DNA from: a virus
Reading direction: 5' to 3' (one strand)
Length of the DNA stretch: 64,000 nt
Virus record (IMG/VR): IMGVR_UViG_3300022916_000006
Span: 1 to 64,000 of that record
Positions 25,457 through 34,538 of the stretch are shown piece after piece. The notes beneath the pieces are model-generated. The model made no database searches. It saw only the letters and a list, made by a program, of their open reading frames with translations, and had not been told where the DNA came from. A program made the position numbers and the translations under genes. Within the stretch, counting starts at the first letter, position 1. Every line of letters begins with the position of its first letter.

Positions 25457-26647
25457 ATGAGTAACTTTATTTATATACCATCATTCTTTTCTGGTGAATA
25501 TGGTGGGACTATGAAAAAGAATTTTAGATTTTCTAAATCTAATATGACATGTAGATATTATGCTGATGATTTTCCAGAAAAATATCAACATAAATATGCT
25601 TTGATTAGTGCAGGTGCAAATTCATCAAAAACATATAGACACGACTTGGGATTAGACAATTCATTTGTGTTGGGTGATTCTGGTGGTTATCAAATAGCGT
25701 CTGGTGCAATGAAGTGGGATATTAAACATAGAGATAGAATTTTTAACTGGTTAGAAACTAACTCAGATGTTGCTATTAATTTGGACATTCCACCACGAAT
25801 GAAATATGCTGGTAAATTTAATGAATGTTTGGATATTAGTAAAGATAATTTTAAATATTTTTATGAAAATCAAACTGGAAATACTAAATTTTTAAATGTA
25901 TTGCAAGGTGAAAATGAACTATCTTATTTAAATTGGTATAATGGTGTGAAAGATTTCCAGTTTAATGGATGGAGTATTGGAGGAGTTCGGGGTAATTTAT
26001 ATAGAATGTTATCAGGCATATATACTTTAATTAACAATAAAGAACATTTGAATCTTAATAATGATTATTTTCATATATTGGGGGCATCTAGGGTTAGAGA
26101 CTTTTTAATGTTAATTCAATTGCAAAAATCACTTGAGGATATTGGATCAAATATAACGGTTACTACAGATAGTTCAACACCAGATAGGCACGTAGTGTAT
26201 GGATTATATTTCATTAATTATAGCATTAAGCATGAAAATTTAGATGCTATTACGTTTCCAAATGGAAGCAATAATCCAGATATTATTGATTGGTTTAAGA
26301 CAACGAATCAAACTATACCCAAATTTACAGAATTTGATAATATAATAGGGGAAGAATTTTCATGGAAAGATGTTGCTGATTGGAATTTAGATTGTAAGAT
26401 TGGTATGAGATTGCATAATTTTTATTTATTAAAAGATGCAATTCAAGCAATTACTTGGTTAGTGTATGGGCATGATTACATATTGAAACAAAGTATAAAT
26501 TCTAATACATATAAAATTTTACAGTCAATTGATGAGATGGTGAAATCAAGTAATCCAACAAAGATATTTGAAAAATATAAACCATTATATATGAAATTAA
26601 GTAATATGTCAATTAAAACTGATGTTAAAAATCACGATTTTTTTTAA
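25457..26647 (+). CDS. dpdA: DNA guanine transglycosylase (DpdA), TGT-fold
   Basis: A 396-residue protein predicted to exchange guanine in DNA for preQ0 or a derivative. The ATG at 25457 follows GGAGGAA (25444-25450); an in-frame ATG at 25415 lacks a ribosome-binding site. TGT landmarks are DSGGYQ (74-79), VLQGE, GGVRGN, FHILGASRVRD and TDSSTPDR, whose Asp matches the TGT nucleophile. The Cys-rich zinc site of tRNA TGT is absent, as in DpdA proteins. Its place at the end of the preQ0 genes strongly supports a DNA rather than tRNA target. Confidence 0.85.
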   Translation: MSNFIYIPSFFSGEYGGTMKKNFRFSKSNMTCRYYADDFPEKYQHKYALISAGANSSKTYRHDLGLDNSFVLGDSGGYQIASGAMKWDIKHRDRIFNWLETNSDVAINLDIPPRMKYAGKFNECLDISKDNFKYFYENQTGNTKFLNVLQGENELSYLNWYNGVKDFQFNGWSIGGVRGNLYRMLSGIYTLINNKEHLNLNNDYFHILGASRVRDFLMLIQLQKSLEDIGSNITVTTDSSTPDRHVVYGLYFINYSIKHENLDAITFPNGSNNPDIIDWFKTTNQTIPKFTEFDNIIGEEFSWKDVADWNLDCKIGMRLHNFYLLKDAIQAITWLVYGHDYILKQSINSNTYKILQSIDEMVKSSNPTKIFEKYKPLYMKLSNMSIKTDVKNHDFF

Positions 26648-26664
26648 AGAAAGAGGAAAGTTAA

Positions 26665-27390
26665 ATGCAGAAAAATAAATTAGATACGTTCATTCAAAAA
26701 TATAATTTGGGTGGAACTATAAATAGTGTAAAATGGATGTCAGATGGGTCCAGATTGATAACCAAATTTATGAGTGAAGACAAGTCATTGATGGGGAAAG
26801 TATGTTTAGATAATTTTAAATTTGATCCCGTGGAGATAGGGATATATCAAACTGATCAATTGAAATCATTATTGGGAGTATTGGGGGATGATATAAATTT
26901 AACATTAGTTAAAGTTGACGATAAACCAGTAGCACTTAAAATAAAGCATAAATCAACTTCAATAGATTATATGTTAACTGATACTGATATAATAGATGAT
27001 CCACCTAATATGAAACAGATTCCAAACTTTGAAACAAAAATTAAATTAAATAGTGATTTTATTTCTACATTCATTAAAGGCAAAAATGCATTATCTGATG
27101 TAAATACATGTACACTTATTGATAATACTGATACTAAAAGTGTTGATGTTGTTATTGGATTCTCATCTATTAATACTAATCGAATTAATATTGCTACTGA
27201 AACATTAATTAATGGAATTGATGATAATATATCGTTTAATGCTAATTTATTTAAAGAAATATTAATAGCAAATAAGGAATGTAAATCAGCCATTTTGGAA
27301 ATATCAAATAAGGGATTATTAAAAATTCAATTTAAAACTGATGATTATACATCTAATTATATGGTAGTTGCTACTCAAAATATAGGATAA
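26665..27390 (+). CDS. 45: Sliding clamp, DNA polymerase processivity factor (T4 gp45-like)
   Basis: A 241-residue protein close in length to T4 gp45 (228), which forms a trimeric ring that holds the polymerase on DNA. It has the alternating strand-rich, Asp/Asn-rich pattern of clamps, and ends SNYMVVATQNIG. It is followed, after the methyltransferase gene, by both clamp-loader genes, the usual neighbours of gp45 in T4. Sequence motifs are weak in this family, so the call depends on length, fold-like pattern and context. AGAGGAAAG precedes the ATG. Confidence 0.78.
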   Translation: MQKNKLDTFIQKYNLGGTINSVKWMSDGSRLITKFMSEDKSLMGKVCLDNFKFDPVEIGIYQTDQLKSLLGVLGDDINLTLVKVDDKPVALKIKHKSTSIDYMLTDTDIIDDPPNMKQIPNFETKIKLNSDFISTFIKGKNALSDVNTCTLIDNTDTKSVDVVIGFSSINTNRINIATETLINGIDDNISFNANLFKEILIANKECKSAILEISNKGLLKIQFKTDDYTSNYMVVATQNIG

Positions 27391-27394
27391 TGTA

Positions 27395-28750
27395 ATGAAT
27401 AATGATGATAAACAATCATTTATTATCCACAATGGTAATTGTTTGGATGTTATGAAAACTATGGAGGATAATTCAGTGGATTCCATTGTAACTGATCCAC
27501 CATATGGATTGGTTGGAGTTTCACGAAATGGTAGTAGCCAACCTGGAGATTTAGAAACTCCATATGGTAGAAGTGGGCCAAGCAAGAAACGAGGATTTAT
27601 GGGGTTTGAATGGGATGGACAAATACCTTCAGTTGAAATATGGAAAGAATGTTTGAGAGTGTTAAAACCTGGAGGTCATTTATTATCATTCGCTGGAACT
27701 AGAACACAACATAGAATGGCAGTAAATATTGAAGATGCTGGATTTGAAATTAGAGATATGATTTCATGGGTGTATGGTAGTGGATTTCCTAAGAGTCATA
27801 ATATAAGTAAAGCAATTGATAAAATGGCTGGAGTAAAAAGAGAAGTTATTGGTCAAAATCAAGTTATTTTAAATAAACAAAAGAAAGAGTTTGAGTGTGG
27901 TATTCGTAATGTGAAATCTGTCATGAATAAAGGAGCACCAGAAAGGAATAATGGATTTGTAACATTATCTGCTGATATTACTAAACCAGCTACTCCAAAC
28001 GCAATCCAATGGGAAGGTTGGGGTACTGCATTAAAACCAGCATTTGAACCAATTACAGTAGCAAGAAAACCAGTATCAGAAAAGACTATTGCAAAGAATG
28101 TATTAAAACATGGTACAGGTGGGATTAATATTGATGGGTGTAGGATTGAATTAAATGGTGATTATAAATGTAAAGCTAACGGGAGACCGTCACAAACTGG
28201 GTTATCTGATAATTATAATTCAGAACAAGCAAATCAACAAGATACAAAAGGTAGATTTCCAGCTAATTTTATTCATGATGGTAGTGATGAAGTTGAAGAA
28301 TTGTTCCCTAATACGAAAAGTGGTGCGATAAAAAAAGGAACGTTAGCTGGCACAAATAATAATTTATATGGTGCTTATAAAGGATATAAAAGTGAAGAAT
28401 TTAAAAAGAGTGAAGGTTCAGCATCAAGATTTTTCTATTGTGCAAAAACTAGTAAAACAGATAGAAATGAAGGATTGGATGATCAATTAAATAATCATCC
28501 TACGGTTAAACCAACTAAACTTATGCAATATCTTGTAAGATTAGTAACTCAGCCAAATGGTATTGTATTGGACCCATTTATGGGAAGTGGATCAACTGGT
28601 AAGGCATGTAAATTGGAAGGATTCAACTTCATTGGTATTGATTTAGATGAAAATTATTGTGAAATTGCTGAAGCTAGAATAAAATTAGCAGAAATATCAT
28701 ATAAAAATGAAGAAATAAAAAAACAAAATACATTAGAAAGGTTTATGTAA
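27395..28750 (+). CDS. DNA methyltransferase, N6-adenine/N4-cytosine type
   Basis: A 451-residue beta-class DNA methyltransferase. The catalytic motif DPPY (34-37) comes first and the SAM-binding motif DPFMGSGSTG (about 393) last, followed by FIGIDLDENYCEIAEARI, the order that defines the beta class. The variable centre (about 130-380), probably for target recognition, is long. The recognition site cannot be read. It lies between the clamp and clamp-loader genes. It may give a second layer of protection against restriction beside the deazaguanine cassette. Confidence 0.9.
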   Translation: MNNDDKQSFIIHNGNCLDVMKTMEDNSVDSIVTDPPYGLVGVSRNGSSQPGDLETPYGRSGPSKKRGFMGFEWDGQIPSVEIWKECLRVLKPGGHLLSFAGTRTQHRMAVNIEDAGFEIRDMISWVYGSGFPKSHNISKAIDKMAGVKREVIGQNQVILNKQKKEFECGIRNVKSVMNKGAPERNNGFVTLSADITKPATPNAIQWEGWGTALKPAFEPITVARKPVSEKTIAKNVLKHGTGGINIDGCRIELNGDYKCKANGRPSQTGLSDNYNSEQANQQDTKGRFPANFIHDGSDEVEELFPNTKSGAIKKGTLAGTNNNLYGAYKGYKSEEFKKSEGSASRFFYCAKTSKTDRNEGLDDQLNNHPTVKPTKLMQYLVRLVTQPNGIVLDPFMGSGSTGKACKLEGFNFIGIDLDENYCEIAEARIKLAEISYKNEEIKKQNTLERFM

Positions 28751-28752
28751 AA

Positions 28753-29682
28753 ATGAATAATAATAATAACAATAACGATCATACATTATGGGCTGAAAAA
28801 TATAGACCTGTTAACTTGGATACTTACATTGGTAATCAACATTTGAAAGATAAAGTAACTAGATATATTAAGAGTGGAGATGTTCCACATTTATTACTAT
28901 ATGGTGTGGCTGGTACTGGTAAAACAACATTAGCTAAAATCATTGCAAATTGTATTGCATGTGATAAGTTATATATAAATGCAAGTGATGAAAATAATGT
29001 TGATAATGTTCGAACTAAAATAAAGAACTTTGCATCGACTATTGGATTTCAAGATTTGAAAATTGTTATATTAGATGAAAGTGATTTTCTTACACCAAAT
29101 GCACAAGCGGCATTAAGAAATCTAATGGAAACATTTTCTAAACATTGTAGATTTATATTAACATGCAATTATGTTGAACGCATAATTGATCCAATACAAT
29201 CCAGATGTCAATCTTATAAAATCATACCACCATCAAAACGAGATGTTGGAATGCATATGGTTAAAATGTTAGATGCTGAAGGTGTTAAATATGAGATGGG
29301 TGATATTGCAGAAATAATACATGTGAGTTATCCTGATATTCGTAGAGTGATAAACTCAACACAACGACAAGTAATAGATGGTGGGTTAATTATAGATAAA
29401 ACATCAATCATTCAAAATGATTATAAAAATAAGCTATTAGATTTGATTAAATCAAATGCAAAACTATCAGAAATACGACAATTGATTGTTGATACCAATC
29501 TATCAGATTATACAGATTTATATAGATTCTTATATGACAAGTTAGATGAGTTTTCAAATGGTCAGGATGTTGGTTGCATATTAGCATTAGCAGATGGTCA
29601 ATATCATGATAGTTTTGTAGCTGATCATGAAATTAATTTTATGGCAACGATGGTGAAGTTGTTAGAAGTTATTAGGATTTAA
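28753..29682 (+). CDS. 44: Clamp loader large subunit (T4 gp44-like AAA+ ATPase)
   Basis: A 309-residue AAA+ protein that opens the sliding clamp and loads it on DNA. It begins with an Asn-rich stretch, then WAEKYRPVNLDTYIGN, Walker A GVAGTGKT (51-58), Walker B VILDESD, and the SRC motif with its arginine finger in PIQSRCQSY. T4 gp44 is 319 residues. It is followed two bases later by the small subunit gene. The Asn run (MNNNNNNN) at the start comes from an AAT/AAC repeat and is probably disordered. Confidence 0.92.
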   Translation: MNNNNNNNDHTLWAEKYRPVNLDTYIGNQHLKDKVTRYIKSGDVPHLLLYGVAGTGKTTLAKIIANCIACDKLYINASDENNVDNVRTKIKNFASTIGFQDLKIVILDESDFLTPNAQAALRNLMETFSKHCRFILTCNYVERIIDPIQSRCQSYKIIPPSKRDVGMHMVKMLDAEGVKYEMGDIAEIIHVSYPDIRRVINSTQRQVIDGGLIIDKTSIIQNDYKNKLLDLIKSNAKLSEIRQLIVDTNLSDYTDLYRFLYDKLDEFSNGQDVGCILALADGQYHDSFVADHEINFMATMVKLLEVIRI

Positions 29683-29683
29683 T

Positions 29684-30127
29684 GTGAGCCCATTTGATTG
29701 GATCAATCAGATATTGGTGTATAGAAAACCGTGGGAATCGTTCTCTGAAGCAGAACAGAAATCATTCTCATCATATATGGTGAATAGAATATTATCTATG
29801 GATATGGAATTCTTAGATATAGTGAATTTATTTCAAAAATATGCAATTGGTACACTTGAACGTAGAGAAGTGTATAAATGGTATTGTGCTGTATTACCAA
29901 CAGGTAAAAGGTACAATAAATATATAAAAAGAAAAAATGAAAATAAATACCCAAAATGGTTAGTTGAATTGTTGACAAAGCATTATGAATTGGGTAGTAA
30001 TGATGTTATTGATTATTTAGATATATTATATAAGACTATTGATGGTAAATGTGTCCTTAAGGATATACTTATTAGATATGGTACAGACTCTAAAAAGATT
30101 AAAACATTAAAACTGGAGAATAAATAA
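29684..30127 (+). CDS. 62: Clamp loader small subunit (T4 gp62-like)
   Basis: A 147-residue protein starting with GTG; the ATG two bases upstream is followed directly by TGA. The segment LPTGKRYNKYIK, followed by LVELLTKHYELGSNDVIDYL, lines up with T4 gp62 (PRGKRYGKW; LLAKRYQVNTNDAINY). With four gp44 subunits it forms the clamp-loading complex. T4 gp62 is 187 residues, so this is somewhat shorter. It overlaps the next gene's ATG by one base. Confidence 0.82.
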   Translation: MSPFDWINQILVYRKPWESFSEAEQKSFSSYMVNRILSMDMEFLDIVNLFQKYAIGTLERREVYKWYCAVLPTGKRYNKYIKRKNENKYPKWLVELLTKHYELGSNDVIDYLDILYKTIDGKCVLKDILIRYGTDSKKIKTLKLENK

Positions 30128-31347
30128 TGGAATGTAATAATTGTGGAAAACCTAAAGCTAGAAATGGTTATAAAGTAAATGGTGATCAGCGATATAAATG
30201 TACACATTGTAGTGTAGAAAAATATGATGATAATGAGATGGATATTGATATGGATGAAATAACAGATGTCAATGTGAAACTACATAAGAAGATACAAAAA
30301 CTGACGGATACCCAACGTATTGAGAGAAAAGCTGTAAGGGATTATGTTAGACAAGAGAATGCATTAGTTGAGTTAAATAATGAGTTGGTTAAGGTGATAT
30401 CTGATAATTCATTGTCAAAAGTAACAAAAGTTCGCAGTGCTAAACGTGCAAAGGTGACTGGTATAATACAAGTAACCGATGTACATTTCAATGAATTAGT
30501 ACATGCTTGTGGTGATGGAAGTAATTCCTACGACTTTAAAGTAGCCGCTAAGAGGTTTAAATTGTATATTGATGAATCAGTTCGATATTTAAAGTTTATA
30601 GGCGTTAAGGCTGTGTTATTGGCGTTTACTGGTGATCTATTAACATCAGATAGAAGAATGGATGAGATATTACATTTGGCAACAAATAGAAGTAAAGCCA
30701 TATTTCTATCAGTGGACATATTACAACAAGTGATATTGGATTTAAATAAAGAATTTAATGTAACAGTTGCATATGTAACTGGTAATGAAGGTAGAACACA
30801 TGATGATAATTCATTTAGTGAAATAATGGCATCTGATAATTATGATTGGGTTATATGTAATACGTTATCATTATTATTTAAGGGTTCGAAGGGTGTTAAA
30901 TTTGTAACTGGTCATGCTAAAGAAGTTGTGGTTGAAGTCCAAGGTCAGAATGTACTATTAATACACGGTGATTCAAAAAGTTTAAAAGGTGCTAATACAA
31001 CACGTAATGTTCAAAATGTAATTGGTAAATATGCATCTAAAGGTACACAGATATCATTTGTTCTATTAGGGCATAAACATGAAGTTGAAATAGGACCATT
31101 CTTTGCACGAGGTGGTAGTATGGTTGGTGCAAATGAATATTCAGATAAAGATTTACAATTCATAAGTCGAGCAACACAATGCATTCACACAATCGATGAT
31201 GTGGGACACATTAATAGTTTAAAAATAGACTTACAAAATGTAGATCATATAAAGGGTTATAATATAGATGAGTCACTTGAGGAATATAATCCACAGGCAC
31301 ATAAAAAATTGTTCAAACAAACAACAATAGTAAAAGTAGTAATATAA
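30127..31347 (+). CDS. Metallophosphoesterase with N-terminal zinc ribbon
   Basis: A 406-residue protein. Residues 1-33 hold two CxxC pairs (CNNCGK; CTHC) forming a zinc ribbon. A charged helical linker follows to about residue 110. The remainder shows calcineurin-like phosphoesterase landmarks: TDVHFNELVH, FTGDLLTSD, VTGNEGRTHDD, LLIHGDSKS and LGHKHEV, which carry the Asp, His and Asn metal ligands. The family includes DNA exonucleases and nucleic-acid phosphatases. A DNA-processing role is likely from its place behind the clamp loader, but the substrate is unknown. Confidence 0.8.
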   Translation: MECNNCGKPKARNGYKVNGDQRYKCTHCSVEKYDDNEMDIDMDEITDVNVKLHKKIQKLTDTQRIERKAVRDYVRQENALVELNNELVKVISDNSLSKVTKVRSAKRAKVTGIIQVTDVHFNELVHACGDGSNSYDFKVAAKRFKLYIDESVRYLKFIGVKAVLLAFTGDLLTSDRRMDEILHLATNRSKAIFLSVDILQQVILDLNKEFNVTVAYVTGNEGRTHDDNSFSEIMASDNYDWVICNTLSLLFKGSKGVKFVTGHAKEVVVEVQGQNVLLIHGDSKSLKGANTTRNVQNVIGKYASKGTQISFVLLGHKHEVEIGPFFARGGSMVGANEYSDKDLQFISRATQCIHTIDDVGHINSLKIDLQNVDHIKGYNIDESLEEYNPQAHKKLFKQTTIVKVVI

Positions 31348-31366
31348 AAACAAAACAGGAGGTTCT

Positions 31367-31606
31367 ATGAAAAGAACACAAAAGAGTATCAGTAACAGAA
31401 TTCATAATTTTATGAAAATCTCAATCAATAGACGTAAAGATAAACAATTTTCTGGTAAGGAATTAATGAATTCAAAAACATTGATTAATGAAAATCCAGC
31501 AAGTGTGATGAGAACATTACGTTGGATGAAAGAAACTGATAAGTTGCAATATGATTGTACCAGTCAATATTTTTCTAAATATGTTTTAACTGAACTGGAT
31601 AGATAA
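31367..31606 (+). CDS. Small basic protein, possible winged-helix
   Basis: A 79-residue basic protein with AGGAGG before the ATG. KSISNRIHNFMKISINRRKD, then FSGKELMN ... NPASVMRTLRWMKETDKLQY resembles a short winged-helix: a first helix, a helix-turn-helix-like SVMRTLRWMKE segment and a DKLQYDCTSQYF wing. DNA binding is plausible; nothing identifies a target. It is followed by a hairpin that may end the transcript. Confidence 0.65.
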   Translation: MKRTQKSISNRIHNFMKISINRRKDKQFSGKELMNSKTLINENPASVMRTLRWMKETDKLQYDCTSQYFSKYVLTELDR

Positions 31607-31615
31607 ATAATAATA

Positions 31616-31644
31616 AGCACACCCAGTTAAATACTGGGTGTGTT
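31616..31644 (+). terminator. Hairpin between small genes, probable terminator
   Basis: CACACCCAGT (31618-31627) pairs perfectly with ACTGGGTGTG (31633-31642) around TAAAT, with two more weak pairs at the base. It lies in the 56-base gap between two genes. The T-run after it is short (GTTAAAC), so termination may be partial or the hairpin may process or stabilise mRNA. Confidence 0.6.
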
Positions 31645-31662
31645 AAACAACAAGGATTAAAG

Positions 31663-31866
31663 ATGAGTAAAAATATAAATTTAAGCAGTATGGATGATGT
31701 ATTATGTGATGAGTGTAAAAATGATACATTTAAAGAAACTATAAGATTTAAATCACAATCTAAAATAATGTCACCAGATGGTAAGAATAAGTTAATACCG
31801 ATACAAACGTTCATGTGTGAAAAGTGCGGTCACGTTAATACACTTTTTAAAGGAAGTACTACCTAA
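31663..31866 (+). CDS. Small zinc-ribbon protein
   Basis: A 67-residue protein with AAGGAT upstream of the ATG. CDECKND (residues 14-20) and FMCEKCGHVN near residue 52 form a two-CxxC zinc ribbon with a Lys-rich loop (KSQSKIMSPDGKNK) between them. Such tiny ribbons often bind nucleic acid or RNA polymerase. It ends one base before the nuclease gene start, so they are one unit. Confidence 0.7.
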   Translation: MSKNINLSSMDDVLCDECKNDTFKETIRFKSQSKIMSPDGKNKLIPIQTFMCEKCGHVNTLFKGSTT

Positions 31867-32757
31867 ATGCATGTATCAAATTCACAATTAACATTATATA
31901 GTCAATGTCCATTACATTGGAAATTGAGATATATAGATAGATTATCTATTAATCATGGGAGCATTCATACTTTATTTGGTACAGCAATGCACAATACCCT
32001 TCAAGATTATTTGACCATTTTATTTAATAAATCAATAAAAGAAGCAGAGTCATTAGATTTGTATAAAATGTTATTGGATAATATGGTAGAGGAATTTACT
32101 AAGATAAAAGATACTCATAATGTTCATATTTGTACTAAAGAAGATTTGGTTGAATTTTATAATGATGGTGTTGAGATAATAAAAGAATTTAAGGCACAGC
32201 GAACATCGTTATTTAATACTGATGAATATGACTTAATAGGATGTGAAATTCCATTAGATGTTGAAATATCAAATGGAGTTAAGTGTATTGCATATTTAGA
32301 TGTGGTGTTGTGTAATAAAAAGAATGGTATGATTAAAATAATTGATCTAAAAACTGCAACATATGGATGGAATAAATATGCGAAAACAGATAAAGCAAAA
32401 GTGAATCAACTTGTTCTATATAAATATCTATATGCAACTCAATATAATATTGATATAACAACCATCGATATTGAGTATTTAATATTAAAGAGAAAACTAT
32501 ATGAAAATGCTAAATTTAAAATAAATAGAATGCAAAAGTTTACACCAGCGAGTGGTCATGTTACAGTGGGAGGTGTTGTTAGATCATTACAGAAGTTTGT
32601 CACAGAAGCATTTCTATTAACAAGTGAATATAATATGTCTGCAAAGTATGGTAGTTGCAAGGGTGTTGGTAATAAGAATTGTACATATTGTGAATTCAAA
32701 AATAAACCAAAACTGTGTGATCCAAAAGGTAGAAAAACCACATTATTATTAAAATGA
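31867..32757 (+). CDS. PD-(D/E)XK exonuclease with Cas4/AddB-like Fe-S cysteines
   Basis: A 296-residue protein of the RecB-family nuclease type. The N-terminus has SQLTLYSQCPLHWKLRY and GTAMHNTLQDY (conserved Cys14 and His); the core has IAYLDVVL and IIDLKTAT (Asp...Asp-x-Lys), with VNQLVLYKYLYA after it. The C-terminal C264, C272-x2-C275 and C284, with Cys14, resemble the four-cysteine iron-sulfur latch of AddB and Cas4 nucleases. A 5'-3' or end-processing exonuclease for recombination is the likely role. It is followed by the second copy of the 45-bp promoter. Confidence 0.8.
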   Translation: MHVSNSQLTLYSQCPLHWKLRYIDRLSINHGSIHTLFGTAMHNTLQDYLTILFNKSIKEAESLDLYKMLLDNMVEEFTKIKDTHNVHICTKEDLVEFYNDGVEIIKEFKAQRTSLFNTDEYDLIGCEIPLDVEISNGVKCIAYLDVVLCNKKNGMIKIIDLKTATYGWNKYAKTDKAKVNQLVLYKYLYATQYNIDITTIDIEYLILKRKLYENAKFKINRMQKFTPASGHVTVGGVVRSLQKFVTEAFLLTSEYNMSAKYGSCKGVGNKNCTYCEFKNKPKLCDPKGRKTTLLLK

Positions 32758-32766
32758 AAATAAATC

Positions 32767-32811
32767 AAGAAAAGTTGTTGACTTGCGACTTTTAGCCTAT
32801 ATTTATATATA
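32767..32811 (+). repeat. 45-bp promoter repeat, copy 2 (upstream of glycosylation island)
   Basis: Matches 11762-11806 at 44 of 45 bases, with TTGACT as -35 and TATATTTATATATA (32798-32811) over the -10 zone. It lies about 40 bases before the first glycosyltransferase gene and is followed by an A-rich leader and AAAGGGA as ribosome-binding site. It probably starts transcription of the glycosylation genes with the same timing as the ssDNA-binding protein gene. Confidence 0.7.
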
Positions 32812-32851
32812 TAAACAAATAAAAAAACAATGTTGCAGATAAAGGGAAATT

Positions 32852-34270
32852 ATGACAAAGAAAGTTAACACAAATTCTGAAATTCCATTCAAAGATAGAA
32901 AAAAGATATTAATATTAGCAGATGATTTACGAACACATTCTGGTGTAGGAGTTATGACAAAAGAGATTGTTATGGGAATGTTACATCAATATAAAATATG
33001 TCAAATTGGAAGTGCTTTGAATCATCCAAATAGTGGTGAGATTTCAGATTTAAGTGATGCTGTGAAAAAAGATTTAAATCTCAATGATGCATATTTAAAA
33101 ATATATGCAAACAAAGGATATGGTAATCCTGATTTATTGAGAGAAATAATATCAATGGAAAAACCAGATGCTATATTAATTTATACTGATCCAAGATATT
33201 TTGAATGGTTGTTTACTATGGAACATGAAGTGAGACAGACTGTTCCAATTTCATATTATACAATATGGGATGACTTACCTGATCCACTATACAATAAACA
33301 ATATTATAAATCATGTGATCTACTACTACCAATTAGTAAGCAAACACATGGATTATTGCATAGAATTTTAAAAGATGAGAATCTACCAGACTGGGCTATT
33401 CAATATATACCACATGGTATAAATCCAAAACGATTCTTTAAAGTAGATGATGCAGATGAAAAATATGTTGAATTTAAAAATATATTTAAGTTAGATGATT
33501 ATAAATTTAAAATATTATATTCAAATAGAAATATCAGACGTAAAAATCCAGGTGATGTAATATTAGCATATAAACATTTTGTAGATAAACTACCAAAAGA
33601 TAAGGTTAAAGAAGCATTGTTAATATTTCATACTGCACCAGTTGATAATAATGGAACAGATTTACGTGCTGTATGTAAAGATTTATTACCTAAAGAATAT
33701 AATGTATTATTTACACATGATGTGTTTGGTAGACCATTCACCGATGAAGAGATGAACTACATTTTTAATTCAGCTGATATGTATATCAACATGGCATCAA
33801 ATGAAGGATTTGGATTGGGTAGTGCAGAAGCGTTGGCAGTTGAAACTCCAATCATAGTGAATGTCACAGGTGGATTACAAGATCAGTGTGGATTTAGAGA
33901 TGATAATGGTAAATTATTGACAGCAGATGATTATATTGAACTTGGATCAAATCATGAAAAACGATATTTAGATTATGGTGATTGGTGTGAGGCTGTGTTC
34001 CCAAAAGTGTTAACACTTCAAGGTTCTCCACCAACACCGTATATCTACGATGATAAAGCTGATTACAAAGACTTTGGTGATGGATTATTTAAGTGGTATA
34101 ATAAGACTGAAGAAGAACGTGCTGAAGCTGGTAAACATGGTAGAGAGTTCTTATATGGACCCGATGCGTGTATGGGAGTGGATGATATGTGTGCAAGATT
34201 CATTAATGCATATGAAGATTTATTTGCTAATTGGAAACCAAGAACTAGATTTGAATTGTATAAGGTATAA
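32852..34270 (+). CDS. Glycosyltransferase, GT-B fold (GT4-like)
   Basis: A 472-residue protein. LILADDLRTHSGVGVMTKEI near the N-terminus is the acceptor-side glycine loop; LLLPISKQTHGLLHRI and YIPHGINPKRFF mark the domain joint; RNIRRKNPGDVILAYKHFV is the nucleotide-sugar domain start; EGFGLGSAEALAVETPIIVN is the E-x7-E motif of GT4 enzymes. It would transfer a sugar from a nucleotide donor to an unknown acceptor. First gene of the glycosylation island. Confidence 0.88.
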   Translation: MTKKVNTNSEIPFKDRKKILILADDLRTHSGVGVMTKEIVMGMLHQYKICQIGSALNHPNSGEISDLSDAVKKDLNLNDAYLKIYANKGYGNPDLLREIISMEKPDAILIYTDPRYFEWLFTMEHEVRQTVPISYYTIWDDLPDPLYNKQYYKSCDLLLPISKQTHGLLHRILKDENLPDWAIQYIPHGINPKRFFKVDDADEKYVEFKNIFKLDDYKFKILYSNRNIRRKNPGDVILAYKHFVDKLPKDKVKEALLIFHTAPVDNNGTDLRAVCKDLLPKEYNVLFTHDVFGRPFTDEEMNYIFNSADMYINMASNEGFGLGSAEALAVETPIIVNVTGGLQDQCGFRDDNGKLLTADDYIELGSNHEKRYLDYGDWCEAVFPKVLTLQGSPPTPYIYDDKADYKDFGDGLFKWYNKTEEERAEAGKHGREFLYGPDACMGVDDMCARFINAYEDLFANWKPRTRFELYKV

Positions 34271-34273
34271 TGA

Positions 34274-34531
34274 ATGAATAAAAATAAGAAATTTGCAGAT
34301 GCATTAAAAATTGTAACTGATGAAATAAAAAAAGACCCTGGATTATATATAAGCTATCAATCAAATATAGCTATGATGTTCTATGATACTGTTCTTGATG
34401 ATGCTTATCAAGAAAGAAAATCTCATATAGAAGTAAAAGATATGCATAGATTAGTAAATGAGGCATCAGATAACTTTTTAAGAAGATGGTGTGAATTTAC
34501 AGATGCTGAATGGGTAGCTAAAAAATTATAA
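34274..34531 (+). CDS. Small conserved-looking helical phage protein
   Basis: An 85-residue protein: ADALKIVTDEIKKDPGLYIS, then YQSNIAMMFYD and NEASDNFLRRWCEF. I recognise this pattern from T4-like marine phages as a small all-helical protein of unknown function. The C-terminal TDAEWVAKKL resembles the ending of the small array protein at 56115 (EAEWVAMML). It is wedged between two glycosyltransferase genes. No function assigned. Confidence 0.65.
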   Translation: MNKNKKFADALKIVTDEIKKDPGLYISYQSNIAMMFYDTVLDDAYQERKSHIEVKDMHRLVNEASDNFLRRWCEFTDAEWVAKKL

Positions 34532-34538
34532 GGATAAT

